DNA from: Embleya hyalina | GTDB lineage: Bacteria; Actinomycetota; Actinomycetes; Streptomycetales; Streptomycetaceae | NCBI RefSeq assembly: GCF_003967355.1 | Contig: NZ_BIFH01000048.1 | Span: 1 to 64,000 of the forward strand | Direction of reading: 5' to 3' | DNA length: 64,000 nt | Shown here: in pieces, positions 8,353-18,299 of the stretch | Layout of the letters: every line of letters begins with the position of its first letter | Position numbering within the stretch: position 1 is the first letter of the stretch | The notes under the pieces: model-generated | The model's database searches: none | Told to the model about the DNA's origin: nothing | The model's input: the letters and a program-made list of their open reading frames with translations, nothing else | Made by a program: the position numbers and the translations under genes

Positions 8353-9720
8353 TCACGCGCTGCTGACCGCGCGCCCCTTCGCGTCGACGGCCTCCGCGAC
8401 CTCGGCGACCGACGGCAGGTCGGCGGTCGGGTCGCTCGGGTCCAGCCAGGGCAGGTCGTGGCCCATCCGGTCGCGCTTGGTCTGGAGGTAGCGCAGGTTG
8501 TCCGCGGTGGCGTGCACCGGCAGGGCGACCCGGCCGGTGATCTCCAGGCCGTAGCCCTCCAGGCCCGCCCGCTTGGCGGGGTTGTTGGTGAGCAACCGCA
8601 TCGACCGCACGCCCAGGTCGACCAGGATCTGCGCGCCGGTGCCGTAGTCGCGGGCGTCGGCCGGCAGGCCCAGCTCCAGGTTGGCGTCCACCGTGTCGTG
8701 GCCGGCGTCCTGGAGTTGGTACGCCTGGAGCTTGTGGATCAGCCCGATCCCGCGCCCCTCGTGCCCGCGCATGTACAACACCACGCCGCGGCCCTCGGCG
8801 GTGACCCGGTCCAGGGCGGCGTCCAACTGCGGGCCGCAGTCGCAGCGCATCGAGCCGAACACGTCGCCGGTCAGGCACTCGGAGTGCACCCGCACCAGCA
8901 CGTCCTCGCCGTCGCCGATGTCGCCGGCGACCAGCGCGATGTGCTCCACGCCGTCGACCGTGCTGCGGTAGCCGATCGCCCGGAACGTGCCGTGCTCGGT
9001 GGGCAGTCGGGTCTCGGCGGCGCGCTCGATCGTGCGCTCGGTGCGGCGGCGGTAGGCGATCAGGTCGGCGATGCTGACGATCTTCAGGCCGTGCTCGCGG
9101 GCGAACGGGATCAGCTGCGGCAGCCGGGCCATCGTGCCGTCGTCGTTGACCACCTCGCAGATCACCCCGACCGGCGCCAGGCCGGCCAGCTCGGCCAGGT
9201 CCACGGCCGCCTCGGTGTGCCCGGGGCGCACCAGCACGCCGCCCTCGACCGCGCGCAGCGGGAAGATGTGGCCGGGGCGGGTCAGCTGGGTGTGCAGCGT
9301 GTCCGGGTCGGACAGCAGCCGCACGGTGTGCGTGCGGTCGGCGGCCGAGATGCCGGTGTCCACGCCGTCCTTGGCGTCGACCGAGACCGAGTAGGCGGTG
9401 CCCTTGCGGTCCTCGTTGACGGCGGTCATCGGGGGCAGCTTGAGGCGGTCCAGGTCGGCGCCGCGCATCGGCACGCAGACCACGCCCGAGGAGTAGCGGA
9501 TCATGAAGGCCATCAACGCCTGCGTGGCCAACTCGCCGGCGAAGATCAGGTCGCCCTCGTTCTCCCGGTCCTCGTCGTCCACGACGACGATCGCCTCGCC
9601 GGCCGCCAACGCCTTGATCGCGTCGTCGATGGTGTCGAGGGCCGACTCGGTGGGCGCGCCCATCTGCGCCGGCACCTCGATGGTCTCGCTGCTGGTCTTG
9701 GTTTCGCTGCCGGTCTTCAC
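8353..9720 (-). CDS. ribBA: Bifunctional 3,4-DHBP synthase / GTP cyclohydrolase II
   Basis: Supplies both riboflavin precursors. The N-terminal half (about 25-225) is RibB, making 3,4-dihydroxy-2-butanone 4-phosphate from ribulose 5-phosphate, with its acidic loop [10 protein letters not shown] at 48-57. The C-terminal half is GTP cyclohydrolase II, with the zinc cysteines in [18 protein letters not shown] around 280-292 and the GHEGRGIGL loop. 455 residues. The GTG start at 9720 overlaps the TGA of the upstream transporter (GTGA) and is preceded by GGAAGGGG inside that gene, so translation is probably coupled. Confidence 0.96.
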   Translation of the reverse strand: MKTGSETKTSSETIEVPAQMGAPTESALDTIDDAIKALAAGEAIVVVDDEDRENEGDLIFAGELATQALMAFMIRYSSGVVCVPMRGADLDRLKLPPMTAVNEDRKGTAYSVSVDAKDGVDTGISAADRTHTVRLLSDPDTLHTQLTRPGHIFPLRAVEGGVLVRPGHTEAAVDLAELAGLAPVGVICEVVNDDGTMARLPQLIPFAREHGLKIVSIADLIAYRRRTERTIERAAETRLPTEHGTFRAIGYRSTVDGVEHIALVAGDIGDGEDVLVRVHSECLTGDVFGSMRCDCGPQLDAALDRVTAEGRGVVLYMRGHEGRGIGLIHKLQAYQLQDAGHDTVDANLELGLPADARDYGTGAQILVDLGVRSMRLLTNNPAKRAGLEGYGLEITGRVALPVHATADNLRYLQTKRDRMGHDLPWLDPSDPTADLPSVAEVAEAVDAKGRAVSSA

Positions 9721-10379
9721 GCCGTTGCCCCTTCCAGGTGCCGTTCTGCCCCGCGGGCAGCCCCCTTGTCCCGGTACCGCCGGGAGCGGTTCCACCAGTC
9801 GACGAGTCCGGCGACGCACATCACGAGGAAGACGCCGTAGACCAGTCCGCTGAACACCAGACCGTGTTGCCAGGCGAGGGGGACGCCGACCAGGTCGACC
9901 GCGATCCACACCAGCCAGAACTCGAACAGCCCTCGGGCCTGCGCGAGCATCGCCACGACCGAGCCGACGAAGATGTACGCGTCCGGCCAGGGCGCCCACG
10001 AGATGCCGGTGTGTTCGAGCAGTTGCGCGAAGCCGACCGTGCCCGCCGCCATCAGCGCGACCAGCGCGATCCGCTCGTGGGCGGTGCCGAAGCGGATCTC
10101 CACCTCACCGGTGTCGCGCCGCCCGCGTGCCCAGCGCCACCAGCCGTACGCGGCGGCGACGATGATCACCACGTTGCGCATCGCGCTGCCGCCCAGGTGC
10201 ACGGAGGTGTTGGCGGCGATCAGCAGTGCCGCGCCCACGATCTGCACCGGCCACGCCCACAGGTTGCGGCGCAGCGCGAGCCAGACGGTGGCCAGGGACG
10301 CGATCTGGCCGAGCAGGTCGGACCACGGCACCGGCTTGCTCGCGACGGTGAACGCGGCGTCGTTGAGCCAGCCGGTCAC
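9717..10379 (-). CDS. PnuC/PnuX-family vitamin transporter (probably riboflavin)
   Basis: Integral membrane protein of 220 residues with about seven hydrophobic helices. Typical PnuC features are present: [27 protein letters not shown] and the late W-rich helix [17 protein letters not shown]. PnuC imports nicotinamide riboside, but the actinobacterial relative PnuX, under FMN-riboswitch control, is a riboflavin uptake facilitator. The position inside the rib operon makes riboflavin the likelier substrate (inference). The GTG start at 10379 overlaps the ribE stop as GTGA, and its own stop overlaps the ribBA start the same way. Confidence 0.85.
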   Translation of the reverse strand: MTGWLNDAAFTVASKPVPWSDLLGQIASLATVWLALRRNLWAWPVQIVGAALLIAANTSVHLGGSAMRNVVIIVAAAYGWWRWARGRRDTGEVEIRFGTAHERIALVALMAAGTVGFAQLLEHTGISWAPWPDAYIFVGSVVAMLAQARGLFEFWLVWIAVDLVGVPLAWQHGLVFSGLVYGVFLVMCVAGLVDWWNRSRRYRDKGAARGAERHLEGATA

Positions 10380-11002
10380 GACGCCCTCACCCCTGTGCCC
10401 GGCCCGTGCGTGCCCAGCCGTTCGACGTACTTGGCGATGATGTCGACCTCGAGGTTGACCGGGTCGCCGACGGCTTTGACGCCGAGGGTGGTGAGCGCCA
10501 GCGTGGTGGGGATCAGGCTGACGGTGAAGCTCGCGTCGTGCGCCTCGACGACGGTGAGGCTGATCCCGTCGACGGTGATCGAGCCCTTGTCCACCACGTA
10601 GCGGGCCAGGTGCGCCGGGAGGGCGATCTCGACGACCTCCCACTCCTCGCCGGGGGTGCGGGCCAGGATCTCGCCGGTGCCGTCGACGTGCCCCTGGACC
10701 AGGTGTCCGCCGAGCCGGCCGCCGAGCACCATCGGGCGCTCCAGGTTGACCCGCGAGCCGGTGCTCAGCGCGCCGAGGCTGGACTTGTCCAGCGTCTCCC
10801 GCATCACGTCGGCGGTGAAGGTGGCCGCCTCGGGGTCGACCTTGTCGTCCACGACGGTCAGACACACACCGTTGACGGCGATCGAGTCGCCGTGTCGGGC
10901 ACCGGCGGTGACGACGGGGCCGCGGATGGTGATCCGGGCCGAGTCGGTCAGCCGCTCGATGGCCACGATCTCGCCGAGTTCCTCAACGATTCCGGTGAAC
11001 AT
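10376..11002 (-). CDS. ribE: Riboflavin synthase alpha chain
   Basis: Final step: dismutation of two 6,7-dimethyl-8-ribityllumazine molecules to riboflavin and the pyrimidine precursor. 208 residues as two tandem lumazine-binding repeats. Repeat 1 begins MFTGIVEELG with SIAVNGVCLTVV; repeat 2 has GHLVQGHVDGTGEI and SITVDGISLTVV. The start ATG at 11002 lies 3 bases after the ribD stop, within the same transcript. Confidence 0.96.
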   Translation of the reverse strand: MFTGIVEELGEIVAIERLTDSARITIRGPVVTAGARHGDSIAVNGVCLTVVDDKVDPEAATFTADVMRETLDKSSLGALSTGSRVNLERPMVLGGRLGGHLVQGHVDGTGEILARTPGEEWEVVEIALPAHLARYVVDKGSITVDGISLTVVEAHDASFTVSLIPTTLALTTLGVKAVGDPVNLEVDIIAKYVERLGTHGPGTGVRAS

Positions 11003-11005
11003 GCG

Positions 11006-12124
11006 TCAGGACTCCTTCGTACGGCCTGCGCAGTGCGGCCGTGGGCGGGCGGTGATGCGGATGTCGGTGCCGAGGCGCGTGACGTCGTCGACGTCCAGTC
11101 GCAACATCTCGGAGATGGTGCCGATTCCGGCCGGGCCCAGGGCGGTGGGTCCGGCGCCGAGCAGGGCGGGGGCGAGATAGCCCACGACGGTGTCGATCAG
11201 GCCGGCCGCGGCGAACGCGCCGGCGAGGGTGGGGCCGCCTTCGAGCAGCACGGCGCGCACGTCGCGGGCGTACAACTCCTTCAGCAGCGCGGGCAGGTCC
11301 AGGCCGGTGTCCGCGAGCGGTACGCGCAGTACGGCGGCCTCGGGCAGGTGCGCGGCGACCGCGTCGGGGCCGACCGCGATCAGGGTCGGCGCCGCGTCGT
11401 CGAGCACCCGGGCGTCGGCGGGGGTGCGGGCGTGGGTGTCCACGATCACCCGCAGCGGTTGCCGGGCGCCGGGTACGTCGCGCGCGGCCAGGTGCGGGTC
11501 GTCGGCGAGCCGTGTGCCGGAGCCGGCCAACACCGCGTCGACGCTCGCCCGAAGGCGGTGCGTGTCGGCGCGGGATTCGACGGAGCTGATCCACCGGGCG
11601 CTGCCGTCGGCGGCGGCACTGCGCCCGTCCAGGGTGGCCGCGTACTTCCAGGTCACGTGCGGGCGGCCCAGGCGGGTGGCGGTCAGCCAGGCCCGGTTGC
11701 CCGCCTCGGCCTCGGCGGCGAGCAGGCCGCCCTCGGCGTCGATGCCCGCCGCGCGCAGCACCGCGCCGCCGCCGGCCGCGGCCGGGTTGGGGTCGGCGAC
11801 GGCGTAGCGCACACGGCGGATGCCGGCGTCGATCAGGGCGTGCGTGCACGGGCCGGTGCGCCCGACGTGCGAACAGGGTTCGAGAGTCACCAGGGCGGTG
11901 CCGCCGCGGGCCGCCGAACCGGCCGCGCGCAGCGCCTCGACCTCGGCGTGCGGGGCACCGGCGCGGGTGTGGAAACCCTCGCCCACCACGGTGCCGTCGG
12001 GGCCGAGTACGACACATCCGACCAGCGGATTGGGGCTGGTGTGACCGAGCGCACGGCTCGCCAGCGAGATGGCCCGGCGCATCGCCGAGGTCTCCTCGAC
12101 CGGCGGGGTGGTGTTGCCCTCCAC
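11006..12124 (-). CDS. ribD: Bifunctional pyrimidine deaminase/reductase of riboflavin synthesis
   Basis: Carries out the deamination and side-chain reduction steps between GTP cyclohydrolase II and lumazine synthase. 372 residues. The N-terminal deaminase has the zinc site HAE at 59-61 with Cys84 and Cys93 in PCSHVGRTGPC. The C-terminal reductase begins around 150 (VTWKYAATLDGR) and includes LLEGGPTLAGAF. The start is the GTG at 12124, six bases after a perfect AGGAGG; the frame further upstream runs through the riboswitch and is not coding. First gene of the rib operon. Confidence 0.95.
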   Translation of the reverse strand: MEGNTTPPVEETSAMRRAISLASRALGHTSPNPLVGCVVLGPDGTVVGEGFHTRAGAPHAEVEALRAAGSAARGGTALVTLEPCSHVGRTGPCTHALIDAGIRRVRYAVADPNPAAAGGGAVLRAAGIDAEGGLLAAEAEAGNRAWLTATRLGRPHVTWKYAATLDGRSAAADGSARWISSVESRADTHRLRASVDAVLAGSGTRLADDPHLAARDVPGARQPLRVIVDTHARTPADARVLDDAAPTLIAVGPDAVAAHLPEAAVLRVPLADTGLDLPALLKELYARDVRAVLLEGGPTLAGAFAAAGLIDTVVGYLAPALLGAGPTALGPAGIGTISEMLRLDVDDVTRLGTDIRITARPRPHCAGRTKES

Positions 12125-12254
12125 CTCGTGCCTCCTCGCGTTCGACGCGGGGCAACCGGGGTGTTTTCGGGCACAACGGCACGACGAATCGACACGCGGG
12201 GATGTCGGCGCACCTCTGGGTACGCGGGCATGCCGCAGTCGCTCGCCGCGCGCC

Positions 12255-12388
12255 ACCTCCCATCCGGACTTTGACCGTCGGTACCGGAATTCCACCGGTT
12301 CAGCCGGCCGTCGCTCCACGTGATGCGGGGCGTCGACCGGGTCGCGGACTGTAACCGCCGGTTCGGATTTTCACCGACCCCGGAGCGC
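12255..12388 (-). promoter_or_regulatory. FMN riboswitch (RFN element)
   Basis: The minus strand shows the conserved RFN core: GGGGTCGGTGAAAATCCGA and GGCGGTTACAGTCCGCGACCC, then GGCTGAACCGGTGGAATTCC, and finally ACGGTCAAAGTCCGGATGGG. These are the canonical paired and loop sequences of the FMN aptamer. It ends about 130 bases before the ribD GTG. FMN binding should lower expression of the whole ribD-ribE-pnuX-ribBA-ribH transcript. No U-tract terminator is evident between aptamer and gene, so control of ribD translation or Rho-dependent termination is more likely (inference). Confidence 0.96.
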
Positions 12389-12579
12389 GCGTACGTGACT
12401 TTCGTACACCTCGAAGTGTGCCACGGCGGCCGACGACGTTGACCGTGGGCAACCTGTGCCGTCCGTCACGGTGCGTTCGTATATCCGAACGCGACTGCGG
12501 CGAGGATGATCTGACGATTCGTCAGCTCGGCGGTCGAGGCGGTGCCCACGACGGGCCGGGTCGATGAGATTCTGTGCGC

Positions 12580-13254
12580 ATGACCGTGCAGATCAATCCG
12601 AGCATCCTGTCCGCCGACTTCGCCCGCCTCGCCGACGAGGTCGCGCAGGTGCGCAACGCCGACTGGCTCCACGTGGATGTCATGGACAACCACTTCGTAC
12701 CGAACCTCACCCTCGGCCTGCCCGTGGTGGAGAGCCTGATGAAGGCCACCGACACCCCCATCGACATGCACCTGATGATCGAGGACCCGGACCGCTGGGC
12801 GCCCGCCTACGCGGAGGCCGGCGCGGGCAGCGTCACGTTCCACGTGGAGGCCGCGACCGCCCCGATCAAGCTCGCCCGCGACCTGCGGGCCAAGGGCGCG
12901 CGGGCCTCGATGGCGCTGCGGCCGGCCACGCCGATCGAGCCGTACGAGGACCTGCTGCCCGAGTTGGACATGCTCCTGGTGATGACGGTCGAGCCGGGGT
13001 TCGGCGGGCAGAGCTTCCTGGACGTGATGTTGCCGAAGATCCGGCGGACCCGGCAGTTGATCGCCAAGCACGGTCTGCAGATGTGGCTGCAGGTGGACGG
13101 CGGGGTCTCCGCCAAGACGATCGAGATGTGCGCGGAGGCCGGGGCGGACGTGTTCGTGGCCGGCTCGGCGGTCTTCGACGGGACGGACCCGGGCGCGGCG
13201 GTGGATCGACTTCGGGCGCTGGCGGCGGGGGCCGCGGAGCGCTGCGCCCATTAG
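12580..13254 (+). CDS. rpe: Ribulose-phosphate 3-epimerase
   Basis: Interconverts ribulose 5-phosphate and xylulose 5-phosphate in the pentose phosphate pathway. About 224 residues with the (beta/alpha)8 motifs [46 protein letters not shown] and VDGGV. The metal-binding His and Asp residues are all visible. The ATG at 12580 is chosen; a GTG two codons earlier (12574) is possible and neither has a strong ribosome binding site. Divergent from the riboflavin operon, whose enzyme RibB consumes the same ribulose 5-phosphate. Confidence 0.96.
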   Translation: MTVQINPSILSADFARLADEVAQVRNADWLHVDVMDNHFVPNLTLGLPVVESLMKATDTPIDMHLMIEDPDRWAPAYAEAGAGSVTFHVEAATAPIKLARDLRAKGARASMALRPATPIEPYEDLLPELDMLLVMTVEPGFGGQSFLDVMLPKIRRTRQLIAKHGLQMWLQVDGGVSAKTIEMCAEAGADVFVAGSAVFDGTDPGAAVDRLRALAAGAAERCAH

Positions 13255-13353
13255 GGCGGTGTGGTTCTGCCCGGCCGCCCGCCCGTTGCGCTGCGTGATC
13301 GGGCTGCGGTTTCATGCGCTCGTGGCGGGCCTGACAGAGCCCGCGGAGCTTCG

Positions 13354-14176
13354 TCACAACGAGTGAAGGTCTGAGCCGTTGGGGTCTCTCGTCGTCCTCG
13401 CCGGGACGGGAGACCTCGCGGACCGGATCGTCCCGTGGTCGACCTCGTGGATCGGTCCCTCGTCCGGAAGTCTCGCCTCGATGCAGGCCGCCAACGCGTC
13501 GAGTTCGGCGTCGGTCGACTCGTGCGGGATCGAGCGGCCCGTGCGGGCGCGCAGGTCGGCGCCGACCTCTCGGGCGTCGGTGTGGGTGCGGCGGGTTTCG
13601 GCGAGCGCGGTGGTCCGTACGGCGGCGAAGCCGGCCTCGCGCAGCGCCGCCTCGACCGCGGCGTCGGTGGGACGTCGGGCGGTCTCGATCGCGAGCAGGG
13701 CCGGGAACCGCTCGAAGAACCAGCCGCGCGGGTGGGTGGGCGTGCCGGGGCGGGCGACGTCGGCCGGGGAGCGGTGACGATCAGCGTGCCACCGGGCGCG
13801 AGCAGCCGCCGGGCCTCACGGAAACTTCCGGCGAGGTCGTCGAGGTGGTGGATCAGCGCCCGCTCGAACACGATGTCGGCGCAGCCGTCGGGCAATCCGG
13901 TGGCGTACGCGTCCCCTTCCCGAAACGACAGTCCTTCGCGAGGCGACGACCCTTCGCCGGACGACAGCCCGGCCCGCTCCCGGGCGCCGGAGAGGATCGT
14001 GGCCGAGAAGTCCACCCCGACCGCGCTCGCCGCCCCCGGATCCAGCCACGCGGTGGTGTGTACACCCCGCCGCGGCACCCGACGTCCACCAGCCGCGACC
14101 AGTCCGCGCCGGCGGTGCGGTGGATGCAGGTGAGGCGGTTGGCGTGGTTGTGGAAGTCGATCGGCGTGGCGGCCAC
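13354..14176 (-). pseudogene. SAM-dependent methyltransferase broken by two frame changes
   Basis: Three reading frames together make one class I methyltransferase. Segment 1 (start GTG 14176) ends in LVDVGCRGGVYT, the SAM-binding motif I. Near 14057 a two-base AC excess (TACACACC where TACACC would keep frame) moves the frame. Segment 2 then gives GVDFSATILSGARERAG, FERALIHHLDDLAGSF and LLAPGGTLIVTA. Near 13770 a second change, equal to a one-base loss, leads into segment 3 beginning SPADVARPGTPTHPRGWFF and ending at the TGA at 13354. Either a decayed gene or two assembly errors; substrate unknown. Confidence 0.7.
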
Positions 14177-14212
14177 CCCGGGGTGTCACACGGTGCGCAA
14201 ACCATCTCGACA

Positions 14213-14938
14213 TCAAGATACTTTCCGTGGGGAGGAGCCTTCCAGGTCTCGCCGGTGCCGCCGGATCAGGTACACGCCCGTGCACAGGGTGACCCCGGTC
14301 ATCGCGGCGATGTGTTCGCGCCCGGCCAGGTTCGGCTTGACCACCACCTCGGCGATCATCAGCGCCCACACGCCCACGAACAGGATCGGCGCCCGCCGCA
14401 CCATCGCGATGCACACCACCAGGCCCACCACCGCGGCCGAGGGGCCGGTGTCCATGATGTCGCCCTGGTGCGCGTCGATGCCGAGCAGGTGATCCGGGCC
14501 GAGGCCGACCATCACGCGCGCGGCCAGGGTGCCGGACAGCGTGGCGACGTACGCGATCACCAGGGTCCGGCGGGCACCCAGGTCGAGTTCGGCCAGTCCG
14601 AACAGGATCAGCACCTGGATCAGCGCGCCCCACACCGGCAGGTCCGGCGCGGGCACGAACAGCGACACGGGGGTGCGCAGCAGCGCGAGCGGCAGCGGGA
14701 TGCCCGCGCTCACCCCGCCCAGCACCCGCACCACGTCGCCGCCCCACGAGGTGCGCCAGGCCAACCAGAAGCCGAGGCTCAGCAGCACCGCACACAGCGT
14801 GAGCGGGATCGCCATCGGCCCGTGCGCGCGCAGTTCGCGCGCCGGCGCCGCGGTGAGTCTGGTCCATTCGCCGCGCACCGCCGCCCCCGTGCGGACGAGC
14901 AGGCCGGGGCGCGGGGTGCTGCGGGCGAGCGTGGACAT
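14213..14938 (-). CDS. Rhomboid-like multi-pass membrane protein
   Basis: 241 residues with about six hydrophobic segments. A candidate serine-protease-like pair fits the rhomboid layout: a GPSA motif with Ser167 in DTGPSAAVVG at the head of one helix, and His209 in GREHIAAMTGV in a later helix. Actinobacterial rhomboid-like proteins show this arrangement, but the classical GxSG is not matched exactly, so proteolytic activity is uncertain. It lies between rsmB and the broken methyltransferase on the same strand. It could equally be an uncharacterised membrane protein. Confidence 0.6.
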   Translation of the reverse strand: MSTLARSTPRPGLLVRTGAAVRGEWTRLTAAPARELRAHGPMAIPLTLCAVLLSLGFWLAWRTSWGGDVVRVLGGVSAGIPLPLALLRTPVSLFVPAPDLPVWGALIQVLILFGLAELDLGARRTLVIAYVATLSGTLAARVMVGLGPDHLLGIDAHQGDIMDTGPSAAVVGLVVCIAMVRRAPILFVGVWALMIAEVVVKPNLAGREHIAAMTGVTLCTGVYLIRRHRRDLEGSSPRKVS

Positions 14939-15112
14939 GGGTACGGCGGCTCCTGCGCTGGCGGGATGTCGCGACCGCCCGCGGTGTGCGTGGAACCCGA
15001 GGGACGACCGGTGCGGCCGAGCCCGAAGTGACGGCCGCCCTCGCCGTTATGCCCCACTTGAACCTGATTCAGCCGCGCATCACCCCATTCGGACGGGCGA
15101 CCACCGGCCGGG

Positions 15113-16507
15113 TCAGCCCCTGCGGCGCAGCAGGGCCAGATACATCGCGTCCGTGCCGTGCAGGTGCGGCCACAGTTGCACGTCCGGCCCGCTGCCCAGG
15201 TGCGGTACGCCCGGGAACAGGGGGCGGGCGTCGATCAGCTCGGCCTCGTCCGCGCGCAGGATGTCGTCGACCACCACGCGGGTCTCGGCCGGGTGCGGTG
15301 AGCAGGTGACGTAGGCGATCACCCCGCCCGGGCGCGCGGCCGCGACGGCCGTGCGGAGCAAGGCACGCTGGAGCTCGCCCAGTTCGGGGATGTCCTCGGG
15401 CTTGCGGCGCCAGCGCGACTCGGGGCGGCGACGCAGCGCGCCCAGACCGCTGCACGGGACGTCGGCGATCACCCGGTCGAAGCTTCCGGGTCGCCAGGCC
15501 GGCCGGGTGCCGTCGGCGGTGATCACCTGATGGTGGGTCAGGTGGCCGATCGCGTTGCGGACCAGGCGCGCGCGGTGGTGGCGGCGTTCGACCGCGAGCA
15601 GCGACACGTCGCGGCCCGTGGCGATCGCGGCGAGCAGGCCGGCCTTGCCGCCGGGGCCGGCGCACAGGTCGAGCCAGCGGCTCTCGGCGCCCTCGACCTC
15701 GGCGTTCGCCAGCGCGGCGGCGACGAGCTGGCTGCCCTCGTCCTGGACCGCGGCGCGGCCGTCGCGGATCGCCTTGATCGCGGCGGGGTCGCCCTCGGGC
15801 AGCGTGGCGGCGTACGGCGACCAGCGCCCCGGGGTGGCACCGGCCTCGTACAGCTCGGCGAGTTCCACTCGGCCCGGGCGGGCGACCAGGGAGATGACCG
15901 GGGCGAGGTTGTCGGCGGCGAGCAGCGCCTCCATCGCGGCGCGATCGTGCGGGTTGCCGCGCGCGCCCAGCGCGTCCCACAACGCCTGCACGATCCAGCG
16001 CGGGTGCGAGTGCAGGACCGCGAGATGGCCCTCGGGGTCGTCCTCGTAGGGCGGCGCGATCTGCCGCAGCCACGTGTCCAGGTCCTGCTTGGACACCCGG
16101 CGCAGGATCGCGTTGACGAACTTGGCCCGGCCGTCGCCGAGTACCGCGCGGGCCAGTTCCACGGTGGCCGAGACGGCCGCGTGTACCGGGGTGCGCATGC
16201 TCAGCAACTGGTGCACGCCGAGCGCGAGCACGTCCAGGACCGGCGGGTCGATCTCCTGGATCGGCCGGTCGGTGCAGGCCGCCACGATCCGGTCGTAGGT
16301 GCCCTGACGGCGCAGCGTGCCGTGCACCAGCTCGGTCGCGAAGGCGGCGTCGCGGGGGATGATCCGGCGCTCGCGCAGCAGCGCGGGCAGTACCAGGTTG
16401 GCGTAGGCGTCGCGTTCGCCGACCGCGTGCAGGACGTCGTAGGCGGCCAGGCGCGCGGCGTCGGGACGCGGGCGGCGGTAGGGGCGTGCGGCGGGGGCGT
16501 TGGTCAC
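15113..16507 (-). CDS. rsmB: 16S rRNA (cytosine-967-C5)-methyltransferase
   Basis: 464 residues. The N-terminal NusB-like RNA-binding domain (about 15-150) has AYDVLHAVGERDAYANL and LVHGTLRRQGTYDRI. The C-terminal RsmB/Nop2-type methyltransferase has SAM motif LDLCAGPGGKAGLLAA and motif IV DVPCSGLGALRRRPE, plus the catalytic cysteine in YVTCSPHPAET. It modifies C967 of 16S rRNA. The GTG at 16507 lies 5 bases after the fmt stop, so the two are co-transcribed. Confidence 0.95.
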   Translation of the reverse strand: MTNAPAARPYRRPRPDAARLAAYDVLHAVGERDAYANLVLPALLRERRIIPRDAAFATELVHGTLRRQGTYDRIVAACTDRPIQEIDPPVLDVLALGVHQLLSMRTPVHAAVSATVELARAVLGDGRAKFVNAILRRVSKQDLDTWLRQIAPPYEDDPEGHLAVLHSHPRWIVQALWDALGARGNPHDRAAMEALLAADNLAPVISLVARPGRVELAELYEAGATPGRWSPYAATLPEGDPAAIKAIRDGRAAVQDEGSQLVAAALANAEVEGAESRWLDLCAGPGGKAGLLAAIATGRDVSLLAVERRHHRARLVRNAIGHLTHHQVITADGTRPAWRPGSFDRVIADVPCSGLGALRRRPESRWRRKPEDIPELGELQRALLRTAVAAARPGGVIAYVTCSPHPAETRVVVDDILRADEAELIDARPLFPGVPHLGSGPDVQLWPHLHGTDAMYLALLRRRG

Positions 16508-16512
16508 GGTGC

Positions 16513-17445
16513 TCAGTTCGTGCCGAGGGTTTCACCGGGTTCGGGGTGTGCGCCCCGGGCCCAGTCGGTGGCGGCCATCATGCGTTTGCCCTGGGGCTGG
16601 ACCAGGGTGAGTTCGACCGCGTGACTGCCGGTACCCACGCGGACCGCCTTCTTCTCCACCGCGATCTCGCCGGGAGCCAGCGCGTTGTCCCCGGCGCGCA
16701 GCCGGACCGGGGCGAGCTTCAACCGCTCGCCGCGGAAGGTGGTCCAGGCGCCGGGGGCGGGGGTGCAGCCGCGCACCACGCGGTCCACGCGCAGCGCGGG
16801 TGCGGTGAAGTCGACGCGAGCGTCCTCGACGCCGATCTTGGGCGCGAGGGACACCCCCTCCGGGGACTGCGGACGCGGGGCGAGGCTGCCGTCGGCGATC
16901 CCGTCCATGGTCGCCACCAGCAGGCGCGCGCCGGAGCGGGAGAGCCGGTCGAGCAGGTCGCCGCTGGTGTCGGTGGGCCGGATCTCGTCGGTGACCATGC
17001 CGTAGACCGGGCCGGAGTCCAGGCCCTGTTCGATCTCGAAGGTGCACGCGCCGGTGATGTCGTCGCCGGCGAGCACGGCGTGCTGCACCGGCGCCGCGCC
17101 GCGCCACGCGGGCAGCAGCGAGAAGTGCAGGTTGACCCAGCCGCGCGCGGGGATCTCCAACGCGGCCTTGGGCAGCAGCGCGCCGTAGGCGACCACGGGA
17201 CAGCAGTCGGGGGCGATCTCGGTGAGCCGGGCCAGGAATTCCGGATCGCGCGGCTTGGCCGGGCGCAGGATCTCGATCCCGGCCTCGGCGGCCCGCTCGG
17301 CCACCGGACTGGCGACCAACCTGCGACCGCGACCGGCGGGGGCGTCGGGGCGGGTGACCACCGCGACCACCTCGTGCCGGGACTCCAGGAGGGCTTCGAG
17401 CGCGGGGACGGCGACCTCGGGGGTGCCGGCGAAGACTAGGCGCAT
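16513..17445 (-). CDS. fmt: Methionyl-tRNA formyltransferase
   Basis: Transfers formyl from 10-formyl-tetrahydrofolate to initiator methionyl-tRNA. 310 residues, typical size. The N-terminal formyltransferase domain begins [19 protein letters not shown] and contains the catalytic stretch [18 protein letters not shown]. The C-terminal OB-like domain starts near 205. It lies between def (6 bases upstream) and rsmB (5 bases downstream), so formylation and deformylation enzymes are co-expressed. Confidence 0.96.
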   Translation of the reverse strand: MRLVFAGTPEVAVPALEALLESRHEVVAVVTRPDAPAGRGRRLVASPVAERAAEAGIEILRPAKPRDPEFLARLTEIAPDCCPVVAYGALLPKAALEIPARGWVNLHFSLLPAWRGAAPVQHAVLAGDDITGACTFEIEQGLDSGPVYGMVTDEIRPTDTSGDLLDRLSRSGARLLVATMDGIADGSLAPRPQSPEGVSLAPKIGVEDARVDFTAPALRVDRVVRGCTPAPGAWTTFRGERLKLAPVRLRAGDNALAPGEIAVEKKAVRVGTGSHAVELTLVQPQGKRMMAATDWARGAHPEPGETLGTN

Positions 17446-17451
17446 GGGGTT

Positions 17452-17997
17452 TTAGAGGGCCTTCCCGAAGGTGGAGTGGGGGGAGAACTTCACCTGGGGC
17501 GGGGCCTGCCCCGCCCACTCCGCCTCGCGCAGCGCACGCAGCGCGGACTTGCGCTGTTCGCGGTCGAGCCGGTCGATGAACAGGATGCCGTCGAGGTGGT
17601 CGGTCTCGTGCTGGATGCAGCGCGAGAGCAGTCGGGTGCCCTCGACGACGACGGGGTCGCCGTGCATGTTGAAGCCCTTGGCGACCACGCCGTACGCGCG
17701 CTTGGTGTCGTAGCGCAGGCCCGGCAGGGACAGGCAGCCCTCGGGGCCGTCCTGTTCGTCCTCGGACAGGTCCAGGTCCGGGTTGATCAGGTGGCCCACC
17801 TCGCCGTCCACCTGGTAGGTGAACACCCGCAGGGCGACGCCGATCTGCGGCGCGGCCAGGCCGCTGCCGGGCGCGTCGCGCATGGTGTCGGTGAGGTCGG
17901 CGACCAGTCGACGCAGTTCCTTGTCGAACACGGTGACCGGGTCGGCCTTGCTCCGCAGGACGGGGTCGCCGAACAGGCGGATCGGCTGGACTGCCAC
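17452..17997 (-). CDS. def: Peptide deformylase
   Basis: Removes the N-formyl group from nascent proteins; a metalloenzyme. 181 residues with all three signature motifs: motif I GSGLAAPQIG at about 44-53, motif II EGCLSL with metal-ligand Cys88, and motif III QHETDH with His130, Glu131 and His134. First gene of the def-fmt-rsmB cluster; the stop is 6 bases before the fmt start. Confidence 0.96.
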   Translation of the reverse strand: MAVQPIRLFGDPVLRSKADPVTVFDKELRRLVADLTDTMRDAPGSGLAAPQIGVALRVFTYQVDGEVGHLINPDLDLSEDEQDGPEGCLSLPGLRYDTKRAYGVVAKGFNMHGDPVVVEGTRLLSRCIQHETDHLDGILFIDRLDREQRKSALRALREAEWAGQAPPQVKFSPHSTFGKAL

Positions 17998-18299
17998 GGG
18001 TGTGCTCCCCCATCGGTGGTCGGTCGGTGGTCGGTCGTACGGCTGCCGGCCGCCGCCGACCGCCGCGCGGGGTGGCGCGGCACACGAGGCGTGCCGCTCG
18101 GCGGTGGCGGTCGATCGGAACCGGAGAGCGGCAAGTCTACTGAGCGGGCGCGGTCCGGCTCCCGCATGCCGGGCGCGGGCCGCGGGCGGGGCGGGCCGCG
18201 ACCCGGCCGGCGACCGTCCGCGCCGGCTTCCGCCCGTGCGCGGCGCGGGTCCGTCGAACCTCCGGCAACCCCGTCGGAGCCGGCGGACACTCTCCGGGT
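17998..18299. other. Divergent spacer between def and the sigma-factor gene
   Basis: About 300 bases that must hold promoters for both directions. On the minus strand TAGACT at 18134-18139 could be a -10 element for def, but no good -35 lies at the right distance. A GGAACC at 18117-18122 resembles ECF-type -35 elements, but I see no convincing partner. No gene or repeat seen. Confidence 0.35.

Noticed and set aside
18117-18140. Autoregulatory ECF promoter before the sigma gene (GGAACC then GTCTA)
   Set aside because: The spacing to a possible -10 element is too short for known ECF promoters.
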